A stretch of DNA of 5,535 nucleotides from Bacteroidales bacterium (GTDB lineage Bacteria; Bacteroidota; Bacteroidia; Bacteroidales; UBA12077): positions 1-5,535 of the forward strand of contig DMBU01000180.1 in NCBI GenBank assembly GCA_003446015.1. Direction: 5' to 3'. The translations under genes and the position numbers were made by a program. The notes below the pieces were generated by a model that was not told where the DNA came from, did no database searches, and saw only the letters and a list, made by a program, of their open reading frames with translations. Positions 1-5,451 of this stretch are shown in pieces. The stretch's first letter is position 1. Each line of letters starts with the position of its first letter.

Positions 1-380
1 TAACCCCCGAAGAATGGGTGCGGCAAAACTTTATCGAATACCTGAAAAAAGAAAAAAACTACCCCGAAACACTGATGGCTGTTGAAAAACAGATTGCTGT
101 GAACGGAATGCAGCGCCGGTTCGATTTGCTGGTTTACACCCGTAACGGACAACCCCTTTTGATTGCCGAATTTAAAGCACCTGAAATAAAAATAACCCAG
201 GAAACATTCGACCAGGTGGTACGGTACAACATGGCGCTGCGTGTTGAAAAAGTGATTGTATCAAACGGATTGCAGCATTTTGCCTGCGAAATTGACTATA
301 CAAAAAACAGTTTCTCGTATTTACCCGAAATCCCTGCTTTTCCTGAGCGTTGCCGGTACAGCGGGAATGGGTTTAGCTGA
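1..380 (+). CDS. Small HsdR-N-like PD-(D/E)XK protein, 5' end outside window
   Basis: The reading frame is open from base 3 (T-P-E-E-W-V-R-Q...), so the protein starts upstream of the window and the GTG at 18 is an internal Val codon, not a start. The protein resembles the N-terminal domain of type I restriction subunit R (HSDR_N_2 type), found in Bacteroidota as a stand-alone protein of roughly 150 residues. Numbering from that Val, the nuclease-fold pattern is visible: Asp36 (RRFDLLVY), Glu51-Phe-Lys53 (AEFKAPE) and Gln66-x3-Tyr70 (DQVVRYN). No helicase domain follows, so this is not a functional HsdR motor subunit; nuclease activity is possible but unproven. The last residues after PEIPAF look unlike the rest of the family, so a late frameshift cannot be excluded. 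It ends 10 bases before the opposing zinc-ribbon gene. The family assignment is fairly secure; the cellular role is not known to me. Confidence 0.85.
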   Translation, partial: TPEEWVRQNFIEYLKKEKNYPETLMAVEKQIAVNGMQRRFDLLVYTRNGQPLLIAEFKAPEIKITQETFDQVVRYNMALRVEKVIVSNGLQHFACEIDYTKNSFSYLPEIPAFPERCRYSGNGFS

Positions 381-390
381 GTTTATCTTT

Positions 391-801
391 TTAATCAAAA
401 CCGGGGATAAAAAACTCCACCTTGCCGCAATTGGGGCAACTGTATAAATCAAACGATTCACGGTTGGTAAACAGCTCGAACAAATTGCCCAGGGCACCCA
501 CGCGTGTTCCCTCGTGAAATCTGAAATAGCCCTGGTACTCAAGCGTTACTTTGCATCGGAGGCATTCAACTACTTTGGGGCCTTGTGGCGTTGTGCCGGT
601 TTCTTTATTGATTTCAGACAAATTGAAATGACATTGCGGGCAGTAATTTAAACCCGGTTCAATTTCGGTGTTGCATTTTGGGCAAATCAGTTTAAAATCG
701 CTGCTGTCAAGAACTTTTTGCTCCACAAAGCTGTATTGACAATTCCAGCAGATATCAAAATTATTATCTACTTCGGCATTACATTTCGGGCATGTTTTCA
801 T
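391..801 (-). CDS. Triple zinc-ribbon protein, 136 aa
   Basis: Three pairs of CxxC knuckles are visible. Ribbon 1 is C4-x2-C7 with C18-x2-C21. Ribbon 2 is C40-x2-C43 with C54-x2-C57. Ribbon 3 is C80-x2-C83 with C122-x2-C125. The first two have the short 10-residue spacing of small rubredoxin-like/double zinc ribbons. The third has a 38-residue insert (LEYQGYFRFHEG...LFELF) that recalls the DUF2082-type 'nucleic-acid-binding Zn-ribbon' proteins, including the ending CPNCGKVEFF. No membrane segment or signal peptide is seen, so it is probably cytoplasmic. All twelve cysteines are intact. The start is the ATG at 799-801, preceded by an A/T-rich leader with no clear Shine-Dalgarno. It lies directly downstream of a broken Fic start on the same strand and converges with the HsdR-N-like gene. 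Nucleic-acid or protein binding is the usual guess for such ribbons; no specific partner can be named. Confidence 0.8.
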   Translation of the reverse strand: MKTCPKCNAEVDNNFDICWNCQYSFVEQKVLDSSDFKLICPKCNTEIEPGLNYCPQCHFNLSEINKETGTTPQGPKVVECLRCKVTLEYQGYFRFHEGTRVGALGNLFELFTNRESFDLYSCPNCGKVEFFIPGFD

Positions 802-831
802 TTTTCAAAATTTAAATCAAAGATTAATAAA

Positions 832-894
832 TCAATCTGCTTTTTCAGCTTTAATTGGCTCACCCTGTCGCAAGTATTCATCAAAATTATCCAT
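832..894 (-). pseudogene. N-terminal stub of a Fic-family gene
   Basis: The minus strand reads ATG (892-894) through 20 codons to TGA (832-834): MDNFDEYLRQGEPIKAEKAD. From memory, the pattern MxxFxxYLRQGEPxKAEK is the highly conserved start of one Bacteroidota Fic-domain family, which normally continues with a W-Q-T-A-I-G-L-Q segment and a Fic core several hundred residues long. Here the match stops at a TGA, and no continuation is seen in any frame before the zinc-ribbon start 30 bases further on. I therefore read it as the remnant of a gene whose body was deleted or replaced. It is not related to the N-terminus of the intact Fic gene at 1689-2471. A real 20-residue peptide gene is the less likely alternative. 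The identification rests on recalled family sequence, not on a search. Confidence 0.5.
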
Positions 895-939
895 TGTCCG
901 AAGCTATAATACTTTTCTAAAATTTCAGCCAAAGACTAA

Positions 940-975
940 GGCACAAATTAAACCCCGTAATTTCGGGATTGTGCC
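940..975 (-). terminator. Hairpin after lipoprotein gene, possible terminator
   Basis: A 7-bp outer stem (GGCACAA 940-946 with TTGTGCC 969-975) encloses a 4-bp GC stem (CCCG 954-957 with CGGG 964-967) and a 6-base loop. The two stems are separated by an asymmetric internal loop (7 bases against 1). It begins 10 bases after the stop codon of the lipoprotein gene on the same strand, where a terminator would sit. There is no proper U-tract afterwards (only a short CTTT), so it may instead be a transcript 3'-end stabiliser or the edge of a repeat. Confidence 0.4.
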
Positions 976-985
976 AGCTAAAGTG

Positions 986-1468
986 TTACTTTCTTAATAA
1001 AGTATCAGTTTTTGAGATTGTTTCATAAATAACCTGTAAAAATATCTCCAACTCATCTGGTAACTCATTTTCATTTGGATAATACAAATAGGTTGAATCA
1101 CTTTTATTTGTGGAAATATACCTCATTTTTGTTGTTGGTAAATCTTTTGCTGCATTATCATGAAATCCATACGAATCTGAAATATCAATTAAAACCAAGT
1201 CTTTCAATTTTTCTTTAATTAACGCCAAATCTTCAGCAGAAATCTGAAATTCGGACTCTCTGTACTGGTTGCTTAATCCATATTTTTCCTGAACTTCTAT
1301 TTTTCCTTCCTGGTCAATTGTAGCTGTATAATAAGAATCTGCCCATGCACTGGATTCTTCCCAGAGAATTGAATAAGTGTTCAAATCAATATTCAGTCCA
1401 TCGTCCTTCCGGCAATTGATACAACCAAGCAACAGAATTACGATAATAAGTAAATTTATTTTTTTCAT
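986..1468 (-). CDS. Predicted small lipoprotein, 160 aa
   Basis: The protein starts MKKINLLIIVILLLGC: a positively charged n-region, a hydrophobic core of about 11 residues and a lipobox-like L13-L14-G15-C16. It should therefore be cut by signal peptidase II, leaving Cys16 lipidated. The following I-N-C-R-K-D-D is charged in the way that favours surface or outer-membrane sorting in Bacteroidota, although a second Cys at 19 is unusual. The mature part of about 145 residues has a beta-rich half (residues 45-75, with TATIDQEGKIEVQE) and an alternating helix/strand half (ISAEDLALIKEKLKDL, MRYISTN, STYLYYP), then a C-terminal helix. This order recalls DUF6438-like small lipoproteins, but I would not assign the family without a profile search. 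There are no catalytic motifs. The start ATG (1466-1468) is the only one giving a full signal peptide. It stands alone, with a structured spacer upstream and a hairpin downstream. Confidence 0.8.
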   Translation of the reverse strand: MKKINLLIIVILLLGCINCRKDDGLNIDLNTYSILWEESSAWADSYYTATIDQEGKIEVQEKYGLSNQYRESEFQISAEDLALIKEKLKDLVLIDISDSYGFHDNAAKDLPTTKMRYISTNKSDSTYLYYPNENELPDELEIFLQVIYETISKTDTLLRK

Positions 1469-1474
1469 AACGTT

Positions 1475-1518
1475 CTTTCAATAATGCTAATCTGTTTTTG
1501 CAGATGTTACTTTCAATA
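1475..1518. repeat. Direct repeat flanking a small hairpin, upstream of lipoprotein
   Basis: CTTTCAATA occurs at 1475-1483 and again at 1510-1518, 35 bases apart. Both are preceded by GTT or GTTA, so the similarity extends slightly. Between them lies a perfect 5-bp hairpin, ATCTG/CAGAT, with a T-rich 6-base loop (about 1489-1504). The first copy lies only 7 bases upstream of the lipoprotein start codon, so this could be an operator pair or a 5'-leader structure. It could also be chance in A/T-rich DNA. Confidence 0.3.
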
Positions 1519-1570
1519 TTTTGGTTGCGCGTTTTAAAAATGGACTGAACGTTTGACAATATAGCCAGTA

Positions 1571-1680
1571 AGGAATTGCGGGCGATTTTCTGTCAATCCC
1601 GATGTACATCGGGACCGGGCGGAAAGATGCACTCTGCAAACCACTGCTGCCGGACTTTCGGGTAGCTGAAGTTGTGGGTT
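1571..1680. repeat. Structured intergenic element with 18-bp perfect palindrome
   Basis: This segment is richer in G+C than the genes on either side. It contains a perfect 18-bp palindrome at 1597-1614 (TCCCGATGTACATCGGGA). A second stem is formed by GCTGCC (1646-1651) with GGTAGC (1661-1666, one G-T pair), enclosed by CCAC (1641-1644) with GTGG (1674-1677). It ends 9 bases from the Fic stop codon, so it could help end the Fic transcript. Its composition and fold look more like a dispersed Bacteroidota intergenic repeat or a recombination-site hairpin than an ordinary terminator. No open reading frame of note is present. Confidence 0.45.
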
Positions 1681-1688
1681 AGTACCTT

Positions 1689-2471
1689 CTATTTCACATC
1701 ATTGATGCCAGTTACTGTCATCAATAGAAAATCCAGGCTTTTACTATAATCTAACTCCTCGTATTCTAACCCAAGCTTTTTTATGTTCGAATAATAGTTT
1801 TTAATCTTATTGTAGTAGTTCTTTTCTAATTGAACTGAAGTGGCTATCTGACCAATCTTTTCAATTAAAAACCATTTCTCCATTAATCGTGCTGTTCTCC
1901 CATTTCCATCCTGAAACGGATGTATTTTAACAAACACCAAATGAATTAATGCTGCATAATAAAAAACTTCAAACGAATTTAAATCCGTCTTAATCAGCAA
2001 GTCAATATCATCGAATAATTTGTCCATTTCTCTTTTCACAATTTCAGGTCCTGCGGCAACATATTCAATTTTGTCTTCGCTGTTAATTACAAACATCGGA
2101 TTTGTCCTGATAAGGCCTTGCTGGCTTTTAGGAAGAAGTTTTGAGCTTAAAATGGAATGAGCTTTTTGAACGTTTTTAAGATTCAATTCGTGATTATCGA
2201 TAAAATCATAGGCTGCATACAAGTCGTCAGCCTTTCTGGTATAGTCGGCTCTGAATTTTACGTTTAGAAATTTATGCTTGAAATAGCTATCGAAGTCAAT
2301 GTTTTCCCCTTCAATCTTAGAGGAATAAACAGACGAAACAGATTTATAAAATTGAAAATAGTCAACTGGCATCCCGATTTTCTCAACCCTGGCTAATTTA
2401 TCTAAAGGAGATTCATTCACTTTCTTCGTGAAATCGTCAAGAAGTTGTGAAGTCAATATTTTAAATTCCAT
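1689..2471 (-). CDS. Fic-domain protein, class II (N-terminal inhibitory helix)
   Basis: The Fic active-site motif is complete: H184-P-F-Q-D-G-N-G-R-T-A-R195, matching HPFxDGNGRxxR. Fic enzymes with this motif transfer AMP (less often another phosphate-linked group) from ATP to hydroxyl side chains of target proteins; His184 is the general base and Asp188 binds Mg2+. An inhibitory motif S50-S-K-I-E54-G55, fitting (S/T)xxxE(G/N), lies N-terminal to the core, which makes this a class II Fic expected to be auto-inhibited until Glu54 is displaced. A helical tail follows (YYNKIKNYYSNIKKLG). The length of 260 residues is normal for the compact type. I start it at the ATG at 2469-2471. An in-frame TTG seven codons upstream lies inside a strong -7 promoter match and would be at or before the transcript start. 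No antitoxin gene is adjacent, consistent with in-cis inhibition. Target proteins are unknown; roles in stress or phage conflict are inferred. Confidence 0.92.
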   Translation of the reverse strand: MEFKILTSQLLDDFTKKVNESPLDKLARVEKIGMPVDYFQFYKSVSSVYSSKIEGENIDFDSYFKHKFLNVKFRADYTRKADDLYAAYDFIDNHELNLKNVQKAHSILSSKLLPKSQQGLIRTNPMFVINSEDKIEYVAAGPEIVKREMDKLFDDIDLLIKTDLNSFEVFYYAALIHLVFVKIHPFQDGNGRTARLMEKWFLIEKIGQIATSVQLEKNYYNKIKNYYSNIKKLGLEYEELDYSKSLDFLLMTVTGINDVK

Positions 2472-2489
2472 AAGATGCTGTCGTTTATA

Positions 2490-2497
2490 CAAAGATA
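2490..2497 (-). promoter_or_regulatory. Bacteroidota -7 promoter element for fic gene
   Basis: On the minus strand this reads TATCTTTG, an exact match to the TAnnTTTG -7 consensus of the Bacteroidota housekeeping sigma factor. It lies 18 bases before the ATG at 2471, leaving a leader of roughly a dozen bases. A TTG-containing -33 region is present upstream (in GAGAGTTGAG or GCATTGAG), but its spacing is imperfect. The element decides the start codon choice for the Fic gene. Confidence 0.6.
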
Positions 2498-2575
2498 ACT
2501 TTTTCTGTTACTCAACTCTCAATGCAAATTCGGCACTGATGATGAGCGCTCCTGGCATAACGGTCACTTGTAATT

Positions 2576-3184
2576 TTATAATCTTAAAAATTTAATTTTT
2601 GGAAAATAAACTATATGTTGTTCTTTATTAATTCTCAAAGTGTTTACAATTACGAAAATCAAATTATAACCGTTCATGAAGATTATGAAAATCAAAGGCA
2701 AAAAAGCTTGTATTAAAGACCTTGCCCTGTTAGCATCATGCATTATTATCCTATCCCCAAAAAGTCCAAATATGATTAAACCAAAGAATCCAAGAAAAAA
2801 TAGTATTGTCCACGTGATTTGAAAATTTAGAAGTTCACTAGCAGTCTTGTTTAAATTCTGAATCTTATCTTTTTTAGATATCCAAATTATCAATGGTACT
2901 AATATTCCTAGTATTGGAAAAAATATAAAACTCAAAGCTGATAAATTAAAACTTAAAAGGAAACCTTTATCTTTTGTTGCAGTCCAGTCAACAATTTCGT
3001 CAGGGGTTACATTAAATGCAAATGCAAGTCTTTTAAGGGAATCGCCTCTTGGTTCAGTCTCTCCATTTTCAATTCTTTGAATTGTCCTTAAACTTAATCC
3101 TGATTTTTCCGATAATTCTTCCTGTGAAACTCCGTTTCGATTTCTCAGTTCTTTAATTTTTTGAGCTAATTCTTTGTTCTTCAT
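2576..3184 (-). CDS. XRE-type HTH protein fused to DUF4870-like membrane domain
   Basis: Residues 5-64 form a Cro/C1-type helix-turn-helix: LAQKIKELR (helix 1), VSQEELSEKSGLS (helix 2 and turn), RTIQRIENGETEP (recognition helix and wing), then SLKRLAFAFNVTPDEI. Residues 75-101 begin the membrane part (SFIFFPILGILVPLIIWISKKD). The next stretch, ASELLNFQITW (115-125), is the conserved DUF4870 signature (usually E-x-L-N-F-Q-I-S/T-W). Two further hydrophobic segments lie at about 122-143 and 157-183, and the ending YFPKIKFLRL also fits DUF4870. So three hydrophobic segments follow a cytoplasmic DNA-binding domain, suggesting a membrane-tethered regulator or sensor. The length of 202 residues is normal for this fusion, which is frequent in Bacteroidota. 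The start ATG at 3182-3184 follows a good -7 element. The DNA target and signal are unknown; neighbouring genes or its own promoter are natural candidates. Confidence 0.88.
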   Translation of the reverse strand: MKNKELAQKIKELRNRNGVSQEELSEKSGLSLRTIQRIENGETEPRGDSLKRLAFAFNVTPDEIVDWTATKDKGFLLSFNLSALSFIFFPILGILVPLIIWISKKDKIQNLNKTASELLNFQITWTILFFLGFFGLIIFGLFGDRIIMHDANRARSLIQAFLPLIFIIFMNGYNLIFVIVNTLRINKEQHIVYFPKIKFLRL

Positions 3185-3207
3185 TTTTTAGTTTTTTAAA
3201 TCTGGAA

Positions 3208-3215
3208 CAAATGTA
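3208..3215 (-). promoter_or_regulatory. -7 promoter element for HTH-DUF4870 gene
   Basis: On the minus strand this reads TACATTTG, an exact TAnnTTTG match, 23 bases upstream of the ATG at 3184. No TTTG -33 element is seen at the expected distance, so the assignment depends on the -7 match and the position. Confidence 0.5.
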
Positions 3216-3310
3216 GATTCTGGTCTTTTGGTTTGTTGCGTCATGCTTATGTCATTATTACGTCATTTGTGCTGTAGGAATTGTTTGCGGCTTTTTCAAT
3301 ATGCCACATG

Positions 3311-3471
3311 GTTGGTACATGTTGTCGGTGCGGATTTCGGAGAGCCTGCCCGTCCGGTCAGGCGGGCGTTCCTGTCCGAAGGACACGGAACAGCGAAACG
3401 AGCCCCGAAGCCTCGGGGCGCAGTTGGCGTACCACCGAACCCCGACCTGAAATATGTACTGTGTTAGCTGC
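3311..3471. repeat. Large GC-rich multi-hairpin intergenic element
   Basis: This lies within the 317-base gene-free stretch between the HTH gene and the nuclease gene. It stands out as strongly GC-rich in A/T-rich surroundings. Three colinear outer pairings nest: GTACAT 3315-3320 with ATGTAC 3454-3459, GTCGG 3324-3328 with CCGAC 3442-3446, and TTCGG 3336-3340 with CCGAA 3435-3439. Inside are three hairpins. The first is GCCCG/CGGGC at 3348-3367. The second has a 10-bp stem with one bulged base (GTTCCTGTCC 3368-3377 with 3381-3391, loop GAA). The third has a perfect 7-bp stem (GCCCCGA 3402-3408 with TCGGGGC 3413-3419, loop AGCC). The whole can fold into one long arm with side hairpins, as do attC sites, REP-like repeats or MITE remnants. 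It ends in GTTAGCTGC. The short open frames that cross it follow the repeat and do not look like genes. Bases 3216-3310 show nothing else I can name. Confidence 0.6.
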
Positions 3472-3477
3472 TGGGCT
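3463..3477 (+). repeat. Left copy of 15-bp inverted repeat flanking nuclease gene
   Basis: The sequence GTTAGCTGCTGGGCT lies 25 bases from the stop codon of the GHKL-nuclease gene. Its partner in opposite orientation is at 5489-5503; 13 of 15 positions agree. It also forms the right edge of the multi-hairpin element, so it may be the end of that repeat. Confidence 0.5.
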
Positions 3478-3501
3478 TTGTTTTTAACATTTAAATATGC
3501 T

Positions 3502-5451
3502 TTATTCGTTCGATAAAATGTCATTAACAATTTCATCCGATGTAGATTTTTTTTGTTTCGATTGAATCTCTAACTTCTCTTTTAAATATTTCATTTTTGT
3601 CCCCCATTCAACTTCCAATATATCCGACCATTTGCGAACGTATATTTTAAATTTGCCATCTTTAATGTTGTAACAAAGGCCTCTATCTTTTTGACCATGA
3701 TTTTTAGCCGAGTCTATCTTATCTTCAATATGACTATCATAATCTTTACCTATGAGATAAAATTCCCAGTACTGATTTTCTCCATTACATAGTGGCTCTT
3801 TTCGAATTGATTCCATATAGCTTTCGATTTGGTCATATTGTGTTTTCCCAAGCTTTTTGGATGCACGTTTTAATTCAATTATTACATTTAGCTGCTTTGC
3901 CTCACCAATAGATTCAGTTTTAGTTAATAATAAATCTACTTCTCCAGTTGGGCTTCCAACCAATTCAGGGTCTTCAATTTCAAGAACCTCCTTAGCATAT
4001 TTTAAAAGCACTTTTTTTAAGGCTCCTTCTGTAGAGCTAAATAACCTAAATTGTTCTCCAAATAGCCAAAAATTATCGTCTAATATTTTTTGAATATGTT
4101 TTACTTCCAGAGTTTCTTTCTCATGTTCAGAAATTAAAACCTTCAATGTATCTATCACATCAAGACGATGGTCAATTTCTTTTATCGTTTTAACCACATT
4201 TGATAATGAAGTTCTGTTTAGAATATCAAGTAAATCTTTTTGTTCTTCGGCTGTTAATTCTTGCAATTGTTCTAGAAGTTTTACAATCAAAATATCATCT
4301 TGATTTGATAATAAGCCTGCAAAAGTTGCACAAATGAACTTTTTCTCTGAATCACTTTTTCCTGAAAATAAAGCTGGGCTTATTGTATAGATAGCTTTTA
4401 TTAAGTCATCGTATGATTCTTCGTCATAAATGCCAAATTCTGATAGTTCTGGAATTAAATTTTCGGCTTTTAAATCTTGCAATAGATATTCCGATTGCTC
4501 TGTTAGATATGGTTTTCGAATAACATTGATTAAATACGATTTTAAGAAGTCCTTAACCTTCCTCTGAAGGCGACTCTTTTTTTTATCTCCAAAATCAAAT
4601 GATTTCTGTTCTTCATTTTCGTCGTCTTTACTTTCAGATATTTTAAACAATGATGATGTAACATAAACTGAATGCCAGAAATTGTCATTTTTTTTGTTCA
4701 ATCCAGTATTCTCTTTGTAAATTTCTTTTCCATTATTATCAAGGAAATAAAATTTTGAGAACTCGCGTGGTTTTTCTGACCATAAGACTATTCTTACTTC
4801 AATATTATTATCAATTTCTTCTCTAAGTTCTTCCGGAAAATCATCTTTTACCAATTTGATTTCTTCTTTTATTATTTGATTTTCTTGTATTGGAGAACCA
4901 TTTACATCAATTGAATAACTCTGATTTTGAGTCAAAAACCATCCAAATTCAGTTAAAAGTTGGTTGCATAATTCCTCGTATGATGTTAGGCTATCTGAAA
5001 GTATCGAATATGCACCAATGAAAGATATTTCAGTTCCTATACCATTTTCTATTTGGACAGGAGTATCAATTTCCGTATTATGTTTTAAGGTGATTCTCTG
5101 ATTTTTGCTAGTGATTTGTATTTCTTCAGCAATCCAAATAAATGCGTACCGACCTCTACCAAACTGCCCCATTGGCAGAGACTTATTTTTTTCTTTTGCG
5201 TCACTTTTTGTTGACGATAGAAATGTTTTAGTATTAATATTCGAAAAATCCCACCCGTTTCCGTTATCAGAAATCTTTATATTACTTACACTTCCTATCC
5301 CTTGATTCGGGGTATTGTAGCTTAATTTTATATTTGATGCACCTGCATCAAATGAGTTCCATATATATTCAAAAAGACATTTATACGGCTTATCCTTATA
5401 TTGTTTAAGTTCCGTTTTTAAAGATTGGATATTCAGTTCTAATTGGTCCAT
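3502..5451 (-). CDS. GHKL ATPase fused to Shedu-like PD-(D/E)XK nuclease, 649 aa
   Basis: Residues 1-145 form a GHKL (Hsp90/MutL/MORC-type) ATP-binding domain with every box present. The N-box is E28-Y-I-W-N32-S-F-D35-A36, with Glu28 the expected general base and Asn32 the Mg2+ ligand. The G1 box is D62-N-G-N-G66, the flexible lid motif is G95-Q-F-G98-R-G100, and a late Gly-Thr is at 139-140. Residues about 145-300 could be the second (S5-like) domain typical of this superfamily, followed by an acidic stretch (275-282) and a basic one (290-300). Residues 370-455 are helical. The C-terminal nuclease begins with the Shedu/DUF4263-like D-N-F-W-L-F-G (459-465) and carries D506 (GEVDLLL), E526-L-K528 (IIELKRA) and Q541-x3-Y545 (QIESYM), the PD-(D/E)XK pattern. 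No signal or membrane segment is seen. It is probably an ATP-gated DNA nuclease acting in phage defence; the activity and the role are inferred. Start ATG at 5449-5451, A/T-rich leader. Confidence 0.88.
   Translation of the reverse strand: MDQLELNIQSLKTELKQYKDKPYKCLFEYIWNSFDAGASNIKLSYNTPNQGIGSVSNIKISDNGNGWDFSNINTKTFLSSTKSDAKEKNKSLPMGQFGRGRYAFIWIAEEIQITSKNQRITLKHNTEIDTPVQIENGIGTEISFIGAYSILSDSLTSYEELCNQLLTEFGWFLTQNQSYSIDVNGSPIQENQIIKEEIKLVKDDFPEELREEIDNNIEVRIVLWSEKPREFSKFYFLDNNGKEIYKENTGLNKKNDNFWHSVYVTSSLFKISESKDDENEEQKSFDFGDKKKSRLQRKVKDFLKSYLINVIRKPYLTEQSEYLLQDLKAENLIPELSEFGIYDEESYDDLIKAIYTISPALFSGKSDSEKKFICATFAGLLSNQDDILIVKLLEQLQELTAEEQKDLLDILNRTSLSNVVKTIKEIDHRLDVIDTLKVLISEHEKETLEVKHIQKILDDNFWLFGEQFRLFSSTEGALKKVLLKYAKEVLEIEDPELVGSPTGEVDLLLTKTESIGEAKQLNVIIELKRASKKLGKTQYDQIESYMESIRKEPLCNGENQYWEFYLIGKDYDSHIEDKIDSAKNHGQKDRGLCYNIKDGKFKIYVRKWSDILEVEWGTKMKYLKEKLEIQSKQKKSTSDEIVNDILSNE

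Noticed and set aside
18..20. GTG as start of the HsdR-N-like protein
   Set aside because: The frame is open to the left edge, and the residues T-P-E-E-W before it belong to the conserved family sequence.
381..390. Bidirectional terminator between the convergent genes
   Set aside because: Only 10 bases separate the stop codons, and I found no convincing stem-loop with a T-tract there or just inside either gene.
718..909. Plus-strand open frame of 63 codons
   Set aside because: It is antisense to the zinc-ribbon start and the Fic stub, with no recognisable domain or start signal.
2472..2492. TTG start seven codons upstream for the Fic protein
   Set aside because: The TTG is part of the -7 promoter match, so it would not be usefully transcribed; ATG at 2471 gives a normal Fic N-terminus.
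3228..3536. Overlapping open frames on both strands (about 68-92 codons) across the GC-rich spacer
   Set aside because: They follow the hairpin element, have low-complexity Arg/Pro/Gly-rich translations with no domain, and one overlaps the end of the nuclease gene. They arise from the repeat's base composition.
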